Assembly (NCBI GenBank): GCA_964574335.1
Contig: CAZNNH010000015.1
Span: forward strand, 1 to 64,000
Source of the DNA: CAZNNH01 sp964574335
Lineage (GTDB): Bacteria > Acidobacteriota > Vicinamibacteria > Fen-336
Direction: 5' to 3'
Length of the DNA stretch: 64,000 bases
The translations under genes and the position numbers were made by a program. Every line of letters starts with the position of its first letter. The stretch's first letter is position 1. The notes beneath the pieces were generated by a model. That model made no database searches and had not been told where the DNA came from. It saw only the letters and a list, made by a program, of their open reading frames with translations. Below are positions 25,677-34,454 of the stretch, one piece after another.

Positions 25677-27725
25677 GTGAACGGATCGGGCGGTAGACTG
25701 GCCAGGCCGCGCCTGCCGATATGGTCCGGCGACGCCCTGCTGGCCCTGGTCGCGCTGGCTCTCGCAACGCTCCTGCCCACCCTGGCCGCCCGCCACGCCC
25801 GCCCAGCGCTGCTCGACGTCGGGCCCAACGACTGGGGCTACCTGGCCGGCTTCCGCTCCGACTGGGAGCGCCAGAACGACTGGCAGTTCCGGTGGACCAC
25901 GCAGAAGTCGCGAGTCGAGCTGCCCCTCCACATCGGTGGCAAAGGAGCTCGGCTACGACTTCGCGTTGGCCGCCATCTTATTGAGCCCGCTAGAGTTATT
26001 GTCTCCGTCGAGGGTCGCATCGCGGGGAGCTTCGAGATCTGGGCGGACGGCCAGGCCCTGTATCGGGTGATCGAGATCCCCTTGCCCGTGCTCAAGGGGC
26101 ACCACACCTTCGAGCTCGGTCTCGAGACCCAGTCGGCCAGCCCGCGCCCGCTCGGCATTGCCGTCGACTGGCTGGAGATCGACCGAGGCGAAGAGGCCTG
26201 GTTCGCCCTCGCTGGAGCCACCCTCTGGCGGCTGGCACTGCTGGTGCTGATCGCCCTGCTCGCGCCCCGAATGGCGGGAGCCCCGCGGAGCTGGGCCGCC
26301 CTTCACGCGACGACACTGGTGGCGGCCGTGTCCTGGGCCACGTGGCGCGACATCGTGGCCACCGAACGGGTCCTGCGCGACGGTGGGCTGGCCTACGCCG
26401 GCGCCGGGACGCTGATCGCCATCCTCCTCGGCTGGCCCCGGCTGCGACGGGCGCTGCGGGTGCCGGACCCGCGCTGGGCGGGAGCGCTGTGTCTGCTGAG
26501 CCTGGTGGCGCTCGGCCTGAGGCTGGCTCTACTCCTTCACCCCCACTACTTCCACCCGGACCTTCTGATCCATGGGATCTTCGCCCGCATCCTCGCCCGC
26601 CAGGGCCTCACCACCTTCATGCAAGAGCTGGTGGCGAACCAGTTCCGCTACAGCCTGGGGCTGCAGATGGTCGGCCACCACTGGTATGCCTTCCCGTATC
26701 CGCCGACGTTCTACCTGCTGACGTGGCCGCTCACCCGCCTCCTCGGCTATCGGCCGGAGGTCGCGGTGGTTGTGGTGGCGGCGCTGGTGAACAGCCTGCA
26801 GGTGCCGCTCGTGTATGCCCTGGGACGACGCCTGGGGTATGGCGCCGAGAGCAGCATGGCCTCGGCCGCAGCCGTCCCCCTGCTGCCCATCTTCCTCAGG
26901 CGGCTGAGCCTGGCCTACTTCCCCGCCCTGCTCGGCCAGACCTTCGACGCTCTGGTGCTGCTGTTCCTGGCCAGCCGCTACCAGAGGCTGGGCCGTCCGC
27001 TCTCGGTCGTCGTCCTCTCCTCCCTGATTGCCGCCGCCCTGCTCGCCTACACCCAGTCCCTGCTGAGCCTGGGAATCGTGCTGCCTCTCTTCCTGGCCTT
27101 CGACGTCGCGAGCGACCGCAGCCGAGCGGCGCGTCGACGCCAGCTCGCCCTGGCGCTTTCGGGTCTGCTCGGGGTCCTGCTCGCGTTCGGGTCGTTCTAT
27201 CACCGCAGCGTCCCCGTGCTTCGGGCCATGCATCGGGGCGAGTCGATTCCCGAGGAGGGCATCGTCCTCGACATCTTCGAGCGCCGTGCGGCCACCGAGG
27301 CCCCCGTGGCCGAGCCCCCCAACGACCCCTACGCCGGGCCGGGCCTCGATCCCACCCGCGGGATCCTGAAGGCGGGCTCGCGTCTTCTCGACTTCTACGG
27401 GCCGTTCGCGCCCGCGGTGGTGCTTGGCCTGGGCCTCCTCATCGCCGGCACCGCAGGCGCGTCACGGCGACTTCTCCTGGCCTGGGCGCTCGCCTTCCTG
27501 GTGCTCAATCTGGTCTCGGCAGGTCTCCCCGGTCCGAACCTGTTTCGATACGCGAAGGACGTGCTGCTCACCGCCGTTCCCGCCTGCCTGGCCCTCGGCG
27601 CCTCGGCGTGGTGGCTCTACCGGCGGTCACGGCCCCTCGGCTGGCTCTTCGCCCTGGCCTTCTCCGTCTACGCCGGCTGGAGCGCGTTCGGCTGCTTCGC
27701 CGAGCGCATGACGATCCTCCACTGA
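25677..27725 (+). CDS. Large polytopic membrane protein, GT-C glycosyltransferase-like
   Basis: 682 residues from a GTG at 25677. One N-terminal helix is followed by a soluble beta-rich domain (about 55-175, resembling a carbohydrate-binding or jelly-roll-like module outside the membrane) and then about a dozen membrane helices to the C-terminus. The loop HPHYFHPDLLIHGIFAR and the later lumen-like loops fit the general plan of lipid-linked-sugar GT-C transferases, but I do not recognise a named family. It is the last gene of the permease-methyltransferase run. A role in glycosylating an envelope component is inferred, not shown. Confidence 0.6.
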   Translation: MNGSGGRLARPRLPIWSGDALLALVALALATLLPTLAARHARPALLDVGPNDWGYLAGFRSDWERQNDWQFRWTTQKSRVELPLHIGGKGARLRLRVGRHLIEPARVIVSVEGRIAGSFEIWADGQALYRVIEIPLPVLKGHHTFELGLETQSASPRPLGIAVDWLEIDRGEEAWFALAGATLWRLALLVLIALLAPRMAGAPRSWAALHATTLVAAVSWATWRDIVATERVLRDGGLAYAGAGTLIAILLGWPRLRRALRVPDPRWAGALCLLSLVALGLRLALLLHPHYFHPDLLIHGIFARILARQGLTTFMQELVANQFRYSLGLQMVGHHWYAFPYPPTFYLLTWPLTRLLGYRPEVAVVVVAALVNSLQVPLVYALGRRLGYGAESSMASAAAVPLLPIFLRRLSLAYFPALLGQTFDALVLLFLASRYQRLGRPLSVVVLSSLIAAALLAYTQSLLSLGIVLPLFLAFDVASDRSRAARRRQLALALSGLLGVLLAFGSFYHRSVPVLRAMHRGESIPEEGIVLDIFERRAATEAPVAEPPNDPYAGPGLDPTRGILKAGSRLLDFYGPFAPAVVLGLGLLIAGTAGASRRLLLAWALAFLVLNLVSAGLPGPNLFRYAKDVLLTAVPACLALGASAWWLYRRSRPLGWLFALAFSVYAGWSAFGCFAERMTILH

Positions 27726-27755
27726 ACGGGGGGGCTACTTGTGGTGCGACCCGGC

Positions 27756-28589
27756 CTACGCGCCCAGCTCGTCGAGCGCACGCCTCAGCGCAGCCACGAT
27801 CTCCTCGCGGGACACCTCGGCCCGGCCGAACTTCACCGTCAGGCTGAAGGCCCTCGCCGGGGCCTGGTAGCGATAGACGAAGTCCTTGGGGCGTCCGCGG
27901 CGCGCCTTGCCGCGCACCTTCTGGGCCAGGTCGCGCACGTCCTGGCGGCGGCGCGAGGTCTCCTGGAGGCGCCCGATGAAGGCGCTCATTTTGGCCGGAT
28001 CGGACTGACGAACTATCTGTAGAAGCAAAGACTTAGAGGCAATGTCGGCGCGCCGACATTGCTCCCGAACCGGCTCCGGGAGGGCGCTGAGAGCCAGCGT
28101 CTCGGTGATCGACGAACGGCTCTTCCCCAGCTTCTCGGCCAGCATCTCGTGGGTGTACCCGAAATGGTTCGACAACGCCTTGAGCCCGTCCGCCTCTTCG
28201 AAGGGGCTCAGGTCCTGGCGCTGCAGGTTCTCGATGAGGGCCAGCTCCATTGCCTCGGCGTCGGTCGTGGACCGCACCACGGCCGGGATCTCGTCCAGGC
28301 CGGCCTCGACGGCGGCGCGGTACCGGCGCTCGCCGGCCACGATCTGGTAGCGGCCGGCGTGAGGCCGTACGAGGATGGGTTCCAGCACACCCTTCTCTCG
28401 GATGGACGCCGTGAGCTCGTCGAGGTTGCCCAGCTCGCGTCGTGGCTGCTGTGGGTTGGCGACGATGTCCTCGATGGGGATCAGCCGCCCCACCGGCGAC
28501 CCCGCCGGCCGTCCGAGCTGGTCCACGAAGTGGGTGTCATGGCGCAGCCTGAGGGTCGCGGGGAGTCCAACTCGTCGCGGGCTAGACAC
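27756..28589 (-). CDS. parB: Chromosome partitioning protein ParB
   Basis: 277 residues from a GTG at 28589, chosen because AGGAGGT lies eight bases before it; it overlaps the parA stop by eight bases. It has the ParB/Srx CTPase domain (IVANPQQPRRE, then GERRYRAA) and the helix-turn-helix region (LGKSRSSITETLALS) that binds parS, followed by a C-terminal dimerisation domain. It works with ParA to segregate chromosomal origins. I searched by eye for parS (TGTTTCACGTGAAACA type) around it and found none in this window. Confidence 0.93.
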   Translation of the reverse strand: MSSPRRVGLPATLRLRHDTHFVDQLGRPAGSPVGRLIPIEDIVANPQQPRRELGNLDELTASIREKGVLEPILVRPHAGRYQIVAGERRYRAAVEAGLDEIPAVVRSTTDAEAMELALIENLQRQDLSPFEEADGLKALSNHFGYTHEMLAEKLGKSRSSITETLALSALPEPVREQCRRADIASKSLLLQIVRQSDPAKMSAFIGRLQETSRRRQDVRDLAQKVRGKARRGRPKDFVYRYQAPARAFSLTVKFGRAEVSREEIVAALRRALDELGA

Positions 28590-29337
28590 GTTCGATGACC
28601 TCCTCGCAGAGCCGGTAGTAGTCATAGGCCCCGCTCGACTGAGGGGCATAGGTGAAGATCGACTGCTTGTGGGCGGGACTCTCCTCGAGCCGGATGCTCT
28701 TGGCGATCGTGGTCTCGAAGACGCGGTCCCCGAACGTCTGCTCCACGGCCTTGTGCACGTCTCGGGAGAGCGTGGTCCGCTTGTCGTGAAGGGTCACCAC
28801 GGCGCCGAGCAGCTTGAGGTCGGGGTTGGGTCGGGAGCGGATCTTCTCGACCGTCTCCAGTAGATCGTCGGTGCCCTCGAGGGCGAAGTAGCTGGACTGC
28901 ACCGGGATCAGCAGATGGGTGGCGGCGACGAGGGCGTTGACCGTGATCAAGCCCAACGCCGGCGGCGTGTCGATGATGGCGAAGTCGTAGTCCTGCTGGG
29001 CCGGGGCCAGCCGGTCCTTGAGCCGGAAGTGGCTGTCGATCTCGCCCACCAACTGGGCCTCGAGCTTGGCCAGGGCGATCCGAGCCGGCGCCAGGTCCAG
29101 GTTCTTGACGTGAGTCGGGACGATCACCTCGCGGAGTGGCACGCCGTCGCAGAAGACGTCGTACATCGAGTGCTGGACGGTCGACAGGTCCAGGTAGCTG
29201 ATGGAGGAGTTGGCCTGGGGATCCAGATCGATCAGCAGCGTCCTGCGGCCGCGCTGGGCGAGCGCCGCGGAGAGGTTGATGGCCGTCGTGGTTTTGCCCA
29301 CGCCGCCCTTCTGGTTGGCGATGGCAATGGCGATCAC
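28582..29337 (-). CDS. parA: Chromosome partitioning ATPase ParA/Soj
   Basis: 251 residues, with the deviant Walker A KGGVGKTT at residues about 10-17, LIDLDPQANSS and VDTPP-like IIDTPPALG. It lacks an N-terminal DNA-binding extension, as expected of a chromosomal Soj-type protein. The ATG at 29337 follows a good promoter. It is the first gene of the parAB pair. Confidence 0.95.
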   Translation of the reverse strand: MIAIAIANQKGGVGKTTTAINLSAALAQRGRRTLLIDLDPQANSSISYLDLSTVQHSMYDVFCDGVPLREVIVPTHVKNLDLAPARIALAKLEAQLVGEIDSHFRLKDRLAPAQQDYDFAIIDTPPALGLITVNALVAATHLLIPVQSSYFALEGTDDLLETVEKIRSRPNPDLKLLGAVVTLHDKRTTLSRDVHKAVEQTFGDRVFETTIAKSIRLEESPAHKQSIFTYAPQSSGAYDYYRLCEEVIERV

Positions 29338-29375
29338 GGAAGCCTCACGGGGAATGGGTGCATCAGGACGACGGC

Positions 29376-29404
29376 ATCTTAGTTATTGCCCGAGGGCCGG
29401 TCAA
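29376..29404 (-). promoter_or_regulatory. Sigma-70 promoter for parAB
   Basis: On the minus strand: TTGACC (29404-29399), 17 bases, TAAGAT (29381-29376). The leader would be about 30 bases. Confidence 0.6.
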
Positions 29405-29440
29405 GCACAAAACAGGTTGGGGGGGAGGAGCCCGCTACGG

Positions 29441-29926
29441 CTACATCTTGTACTTGCCGAGGTCCTCGTCGGACAGGCCCTCGAGCCACTTCCGGACCCG
29501 CTCGACGTCCATCGAATCGGTGCTGGCGTCGGTCCCGCGGGCGCTCAGGATCACGGCCTCCTCCACGAAGATGGGTGAGCTGGTCCGCAGCGCCAGGGCA
29601 ATCGCGTCAGAGGGCCGTGCGTCCACGGTCAGGGGGCCACTGCCCGAGATCAGGTGGATGGTGGCGTAGAAAGTGTTCTCGCGCAGCTCGCACACCACGA
29701 TCCGTTCGACCCGAGCCGAGAGGTCCTCGATCACGTTGCGCAGCAGGTCGTGGGTCATCGGCCGCGGGGTCTGGACGTTCTCGATCTGCAGAGCGATGGC
29801 GTTGGCCTCGAACACGCCCACCCAGATCGGGAGCACGCGCTGTCCCTCGCGATCCTTGAGGACCACGATCGGCATGTTCGTGATGGGGTCGATCATCAGC
29901 CCCTTGATGGTCATCTCGATCTGCAA
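29441..29926 (-). CDS. Bifunctional nuclease (BFN) domain protein
   Basis: 161 residues. The BFN/DUF151 domain spans almost the whole chain (GLMIDPITNMPIVVL, LPIWVGVFEANAIAL, RPSDAIALALR), followed by an acidic C-terminal tail. Plant and bacterial members have been linked to RNase/DNase activity. The start is placed at a TTG (29926) giving MQIEMTIKG, close to the usual family N-terminus and with GAGGGG upstream; an ATG four codons later lacks a clear site. It has its own strong promoter, overlapping the end of miaB. Confidence 0.85.
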   Translation of the reverse strand: MQIEMTIKGLMIDPITNMPIVVLKDREGQRVLPIWVGVFEANAIALQIENVQTPRPMTHDLLRNVIEDLSARVERIVVCELRENTFYATIHLISGSGPLTVDARPSDAIALALRTSSPIFVEEAVILSARGTDASTDSMDVERVRKWLEGLSDEDLGKYKM

Positions 29927-29953
29927 GCCACCCCTCCCCGACCCACGAAAAAG

Positions 29954-29982
29954 AATATAGGGGCCGTGGAACCCTCTGTCAA
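29954..29982 (-). promoter_or_regulatory. Strong sigma-70 promoter for the BFN gene
   Basis: On the minus strand: TTGACA (29982-29977), 17 bases, TATATT (29959-29954). Both boxes are near perfect. The -35 overlaps the miaB stop codon. Confidence 0.65.
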
Positions 29983-31298
29983 TGAACTGCTTCCAGGGTT
30001 CCCACCAGTGCGTTGGGTCCCGCTCCGGTGACCTCGACCCGGACCAGCCGGCCCACCAGCTCCGCGCCTCCATCGAGGTGGACGATCTGGAAGTGGGGCG
30101 TGCGGCCCGCCACCCGGCCGGCGCCCTCGTCGGTGTCGACGAGGACCTCGACCCGCGAGCCGATCTTCTTGGCGTTGCGCCCGAGCTGCGCCGCCTGCTG
30201 ACGTCCGTTCAGCTCGGACAGCCGCCGCCTCTTCTCGTCGGGCGGAACGTCGTCGGGGCGCCGGGCGGCCAGGGTACCGGGCCGGGGCGAGTAGGTGAAC
30301 GTGAACAGGCTGTCGAAACCGATCCGCTCGACCAGCTCCAGGGTGGCCGAGAAGTCGGCCTCGGTCTCTCCCGGGTAGCCGACGATGATGTCGCTGGAGA
30401 GGGCCAGACAGGGACGCTGGCTCCGAAGCAGGTCGATGACGGCGACGTACTCGGCCGCCGTGTATCCCCGCCGCATGTCGGCCAGGATCCGGTCTGAGCC
30501 GGATTGGACGGGCAGGTGCAGGTAGGGACACAGCGACGCTAGCGTCGCGAAGGCCTTGGCCAGTCGCGCTCCGACGTGGGCCGGATGCGAGGTGGTGAAC
30601 CTCAGCCGTCGCAGCCCGGGGATGGCATCGAGGCGCTGGAGCAGGTCGACGAAGTCGGTCCCGCCGGTCCGGAAGGCGTTGACGGTCTGGCCGAGGAGGG
30701 TCACCTCCAGGTAGCCCTGGGCCACCAGGGCGCGCACCTCGGCCTCGATCGCCTCCGACGAGCGGCAGGTCTCCGGGCCTCGCGTCCGGGGCACCACGCA
30801 GAAGCTGCAGACGTGGTTGCAGCCCTCCATCGCGGTCACGTACGCGCGGACCGCGCTCCGGTGGGCCACGCAGTCGGCGGGCACGTCGAGGCTGTTCCCA
30901 TTGCGATCGAGGTCGACGCGGACGCCGTCACCCGTGGCGCGCAGCAGCTCCGGCACTCGGGCGAACGAGCGTGGCCCGACCACCAGGTCGACCTCAGGGG
31001 CTCGGGCCAGCAGCTCCTTTCCGTGGAGCTGGGCCACACAGCCACCGACGCCGATCCTGAGGCCGGGGCGCCGCCGCTTCAGCTTCCGCAGCCGTCCCAG
31101 GTAGTGATAGAGCTTCTCGGAGGCCTTCTCTCGGACCGCGCAGGTGTTGACGAAGACGAAGTCGGCGCTCTCGGCGTCGGCGACCGGCTGGTGACCAGCC
31201 GCGATCAGCAGACCCGCGACCTTCTCGGAGTCGTTGACGTTCATCTGACACCCGAAGGTCTCGACGTAGAACCGCGGTCGCTGGTCCGCCGGTTTCAG
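29979..31298 (-). CDS. miaB: tRNA-2-methylthio-N6-dimethylallyladenosine synthase MiaB, CTG start
   Basis: 439 residues when started at a CTG at 31298. This start restores the N-terminal FYVETFGCQMNVND, which holds the first of three cysteines of the auxiliary 4Fe-4S cluster; the first ATG (31244) falls inside this motif and would lose that cysteine. GGAGGGAGCA lies directly before the CTG, and no ATG, GTG or TTG is in frame between it and the recN stop. The radical SAM motif is VCSFCVVPRTRG, and a TRAM domain forms the C-terminus. It thiomethylates A37 of tRNAs. Confidence 0.9.
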   Translation of the reverse strand: MKPADQRPRFYVETFGCQMNVNDSEKVAGLLIAAGHQPVADAESADFVFVNTCAVREKASEKLYHYLGRLRKLKRRRPGLRIGVGGCVAQLHGKELLARAPEVDLVVGPRSFARVPELLRATGDGVRVDLDRNGNSLDVPADCVAHRSAVRAYVTAMEGCNHVCSFCVVPRTRGPETCRSSEAIEAEVRALVAQGYLEVTLLGQTVNAFRTGGTDFVDLLQRLDAIPGLRRLRFTTSHPAHVGARLAKAFATLASLCPYLHLPVQSGSDRILADMRRGYTAAEYVAVIDLLRSQRPCLALSSDIIVGYPGETEADFSATLELVERIGFDSLFTFTYSPRPGTLAARRPDDVPPDEKRRRLSELNGRQQAAQLGRNAKKIGSRVEVLVDTDEGAGRVAGRTPHFQIVHLDGGAELVGRLVRVEVTGAGPNALVGTLEAVH

Positions 31299-31315
31299 TG
31301 CTCCCTCCTCGCGTC

Positions 31316-33007
31316 TCAGTCGCCCCGCCCGCCGGCCATCATCTCACGGGCATGCCGGCGAGCTACGTCGGTGATGGTCCGGCCGCCGAGCATCCGCGCC
31401 ACCTCCTCGACTCGTTGGTCGCCGCTCAGCCGGCGTATGCCGGTGAGGGTCCGGCCCCCCTCCACCCGCTTCTCCACCACGAAGTGCTGGTCGGCCAGGG
31501 CCGCGATCTGGGGAAGGTGGGTCACGCACAGCACCTGGTGGGCGCCGGCGATGCTCCTGAGCTTGCGGCCGACCACCTCGGCGACGGCCCCCCCGATGCC
31601 GCTGTCGACCTCGTCGAAGACCAGCGTCTGGCCGGCCTGGTCCAGGCTAGCCACCGACTTGAGGGCGAGCAGGATCCGGGACAGCTCGCCTCCGGAGGCG
31701 ATACGAGCCAGCGACCGCAGCTCCTCCCCCGGGTTGGGCGAGAGCTGAAGCTCACCCCGCTCGATCCCCCGCTCGGTCCAGGTAGAACGGTCCTCGGCGC
31801 GTGAGAGCGGCTCCTCGGGAAGGAACCTGACCTCGAAGCGGGTCCCCCCCATGGCCAGCTCGGCCAGCTCTTCCCTCACCCGCCGGGAGAGCTGCTCCGC
31901 GGCGCGCCGCCGCAGAACCGCCAGCTCGCGCGCCGCCGTGAGGTAGCGCGAGGCGGCCGCATCGCAGGCGGCGACGAGCGCCTGCTCCCGCTCCTCCAGC
32001 GAGCCGAGCCCTTCCAGCTCCTGGCTGCAGGCCCGACCGAACGACAGCACCTCGTCGACCGAGGCGCCGTACTTCTTCTTCAGCCGCTCGATCTGCGAGA
32101 GCCGCGACTCGATCTCGTCCAGCCGCCCGGGGCTGGCCCCGATCCCCTCGCGGTAGTCCCTGAGAACCAGGGCCAGGTCCTCGAGCTGGGAGGCCACCAC
32201 CTCGCGTGCGGAGAGATGGGGGGCGAACCGGGGGTCGATGGCCGACAGCTCTTCGACTCGGCGAAAGACCCGGCCGAGGCGGCCGACCACGGCGTGCTCG
32301 TCCTCGTACAGGAGCGAGTAGGCCTCGTCGCACAACGCCAGCAGGCGCTCGGCGTTGGCGAGCAGGCAGCGCTCCTGCCGGCGCGCATCCTCCTCGCCGG
32401 GCGCGAGGCCTGCCCGGGCGATCTCGGAGGCCTGGAACTCCAGCATCTCGCGGCGCCGCTCGAGCTGCCGGCGGTCCCGCTGCAGCGCGGTGAGCTGGGC
32501 CTCGGCCTCGCGCAGCTCCCGGTACGCCTCGGCGACCGTGGCGGCGGTCCCGTCGAGTCCGCCGTGGCGGTCCACGAGGTCGAGGTGGGTGTCCGGGTCG
32601 AGCAGGCCCAAGGGCTCGTGCTGGCCGTGGATCGTCCCCACGTGAGGGGCCAGGTCGCGCAGCAGCGACAACGGCACCAGGGCCCCGTTGACGCTCGCCT
32701 TTCCCTTTCCGCTCGCCACCACCTCTCGCCGCAGGACCAGTTCCCCGTCCTCGGCGGGCGGCAGGCCGTGCCGCTCCAACAAGGCCTCGGCGCTCGGGGA
32801 CTCCACGATCCCCTCGACGCTGGCCCGAGCCGCCCCGGTCCGCACCACGTCCGCCGATGCGCGGGCCCCGAGCAAGAGGCCGAGGGCGTCGATCAGGATC
32901 GACTTCCCCGCCCCGGTCTCACCGGTCAGCAGCGTCAGCCCTGGGCCGAGCTCCAGCTCGGCCTCGGCGACAACAGCTATGTTCTTTATTTTCAGGCACT
33001 TAAGCAT
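31316..33007 (-). CDS. recN: DNA repair protein RecN
   Basis: 563 residues from the ATG at 33007; a TTG two codons earlier is also possible. SMC-like ATPase: Walker A LLTGETGAGKSILIDAL (about 28-44), GTIHGQHEPLGLLDP, a short coiled-coil arm in the middle with a helical hairpin, and C-terminal signature ASGGELSRILLALK with Walker B LVFDEVDSGIGG. It takes part in double-strand break repair and cohesion. It lies directly upstream of miaB, 17 bases apart, so probably one transcript. Confidence 0.95.
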   Translation of the reverse strand: MLKCLKIKNIAVVAEAELELGPGLTLLTGETGAGKSILIDALGLLLGARASADVVRTGAARASVEGIVESPSAEALLERHGLPPAEDGELVLRREVVASGKGKASVNGALVPLSLLRDLAPHVGTIHGQHEPLGLLDPDTHLDLVDRHGGLDGTAATVAEAYRELREAEAQLTALQRDRRQLERRREMLEFQASEIARAGLAPGEEDARRQERCLLANAERLLALCDEAYSLLYEDEHAVVGRLGRVFRRVEELSAIDPRFAPHLSAREVVASQLEDLALVLRDYREGIGASPGRLDEIESRLSQIERLKKKYGASVDEVLSFGRACSQELEGLGSLEEREQALVAACDAAASRYLTAARELAVLRRRAAEQLSRRVREELAELAMGGTRFEVRFLPEEPLSRAEDRSTWTERGIERGELQLSPNPGEELRSLARIASGGELSRILLALKSVASLDQAGQTLVFDEVDSGIGGAVAEVVGRKLRSIAGAHQVLCVTHLPQIAALADQHFVVEKRVEGGRTLTGIRRLSGDQRVEEVARMLGGRTITDVARRHAREMMAGGRGD

Positions 33008-33033
33008 ACTCAACCCGGCGGGGCCGAGAGCAT

Positions 33034-33039
33034 AGTATA
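33034..33039 (-). promoter_or_regulatory. -10 box of the recN promoter
   Basis: TATACT on the minus strand, 26 bases before the recN ATG. No good -35 at 17 bases; a TTGGAC lies 20 bases upstream. The rest of the 33008-33246 intergenic stretch holds the tol promoter and nothing else I recognise. Confidence 0.4.
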
Positions 33040-33185
33040 CGCGGGTTGGTCACCACCGGGTCCAAGCAACTGCTGGAATCCGAATCGGTTGGGAACCGCA
33101 AGGGCCGCCGCGCGTCTCACAGTTGGGGCGCTGCGGCCGCCGAGAGAGACAGGACAGCACCCTTCTGGGAGGTGGCTCCGAATCA

Positions 33186-33214
33186 TTGACACCCACAAGG
33201 TATTGTGGCATCTT
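33186..33214 (+). promoter_or_regulatory. Sigma-70 promoter for the tol-pal cluster
   Basis: TTGACA (33186-33191, perfect), 17 bases, CATCTT (33209-33214, weak). The tolQ GTG follows at 33247 with GAGAGGT before it. Confidence 0.45.
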
Positions 33215-33246
33215 GAAGCGTTTACGCAACTTAGAGAGGTCCCCGC

Positions 33247-33966
33247 GTGATCGTTCCCATCCTGCTGGCCCAGACCGCCGCCTTCTCGCACGGCGTGGGC
33301 GGCCTCGTCGTGGAGGTGCTCAGAAGCGGCCCGATCGGCGTGGCGGTCTTGTTGGCCCTGGTCCTGTTCTCGCTCATCTCGTGGGCCATCATCCTTTTCA
33401 AGGGTGTCGCCCTGCACCGAGCCCACCGCCAGTCGTTGACCTTCCTCGACGTCTTCCGGAGGAGCAACAAGTTCTCGGAGGTCAACTCGGTCTGCGTTCA
33501 GCTCCGCTCGAGCCCGCTGGTCGGGGTCTTCCAGGCGGGCTACATGGAGGTGAACCAGCAGGTACGCGGCGGCGGCGCGGCGGCCAACCCGCGCCCGGTG
33601 GTGCGCAGCCTCGAGTCGTTGTCGCGGGCGCTGGCCCGGGCCGCCACCGGCGAGGCGACCCGCATCGAGCGGCGGGTCAGCTTCCTGGCCACCACCGCCT
33701 CCGTCACGCCGTTCGTGGGCCTGTTCGGCACCGTCTGGGGGATCATGCGCGCCTTCTCCGACATCGGCGCCGCTGGCTCCGCCAACCTGGCGGTGGTCGC
33801 CCCCGGCATCGCGGAGGCCCTGGTCAACACGGCGGCCGGCCTGGCGGCGGCGATCCCGGCGGCCGTGTTCTACAACCACTACAGCAGCCGCATCAAGGTC
33901 CTGGGCTCGATGATGGACGACTTCGCCCTGGAATTCCTCAACATCGTCGAGCGTAACTTCACGTAG
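33247..33966 (+). CDS. tolQ: TolQ proton channel subunit
   Basis: 239 residues from a GTG. Three membrane helices: about 22-45, then after a cytoplasmic domain about 150-172 and 185-207. The MotA/TolQ/ExbB segments TASVTPFVGLFGTVWGIM and ALVNTAAGLAAAIPAAVFYN are present. With TolR it uses the proton-motive force to drive the Tol-Pal system during envelope constriction at division. It is assigned to tolQ rather than exbB because tolB, pal and cpoB follow. Confidence 0.93.
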   Translation: MIVPILLAQTAAFSHGVGGLVVEVLRSGPIGVAVLLALVLFSLISWAIILFKGVALHRAHRQSLTFLDVFRRSNKFSEVNSVCVQLRSSPLVGVFQAGYMEVNQQVRGGGAAANPRPVVRSLESLSRALARAATGEATRIERRVSFLATTASVTPFVGLFGTVWGIMRAFSDIGAAGSANLAVVAPGIAEALVNTAAGLAAAIPAAVFYNHYSSRIKVLGSMMDDFALEFLNIVERNFT

Positions 33967-33974
33967 GGAAAGGC

Positions 33975-34454
33975 GTGAAGCTGGGCGACGACGGTTCCGG
34001 GTCGGGCGACGGCGGGCACGCGGGCGCCACCTATCGCGGGCTGCGGTCGCGGCGCACCACGCACGCGCTCGGCGAGATCAACGTGGTCCCGCTGGTGGAC
34101 GTGGTGCTGGTACTGTTGCTGGTCTTCATGATCACGGCGCCGATGATGAGCCGCGGCATCGACGTGGCGCTCCCCCGCGCCGACCAACCCGACATCGAGC
34201 CCGAGGACCGCCTGACCGTGTCGATCCGGGCCGACGGCCGCATCTTCCTCGGCGACCAGCCCGTCAACATCCTGCTCCTCGAGGACCAGATCCGTGGCAT
34301 GCTGAGCCAGACCACCGCGAAGCTCGTGTATCTCCGCGCGGACGAGGCGCTGCGCTACGGCCAGGTGATCGAGGTGGTCGACAAGCTCAAGACGGCGGGC
34401 GCTGAGCAGATCGGCTTCGTCTACCAGCTTCCCGAGGAGCCACGGCCCCGGTGA
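33975..34454 (+). CDS. tolR: TolR/ExbD-type stator protein
   Basis: 159 residues from a GTG. The cytoplasmic N-terminus is unusually long (about 40 residues, starting Gly/Asp-rich) before the single membrane helix. The helix VPLVDVVLVLLLVFMITA carries the essential aspartate. A periplasmic domain follows (about 65-150). Eight bases after tolQ; its stop overlaps the next start as GTGA. Confidence 0.92.
   Translation: MKLGDDGSGSGDGGHAGATYRGLRSRRTTHALGEINVVPLVDVVLVLLLVFMITAPMMSRGIDVALPRADQPDIEPEDRLTVSIRADGRIFLGDQPVNILLLEDQIRGMLSQTTAKLVYLRADEALRYGQVIEVVDKLKTAGAEQIGFVYQLPEEPRPR

Noticed and set aside
25677..27725. Naming the large membrane protein ArnT or a PMT
   Set aside because: The membrane plan is compatible, but the catalytic acidic motif of those families could not be placed with confidence.
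27726..29440. A chromosome origin or parS site near parAB
   Set aside because: No dnaA, gidA or DnaA-box cluster, and no TGTTTCACGTGAAACA-like site was seen.
33207..33222. TGGCATCTTGAAGC upstream of tolQ as a sigma-54 promoter
   Set aside because: The GG and GC elements are one base too close, and the element overlaps the -10 of a better sigma-70 promoter.
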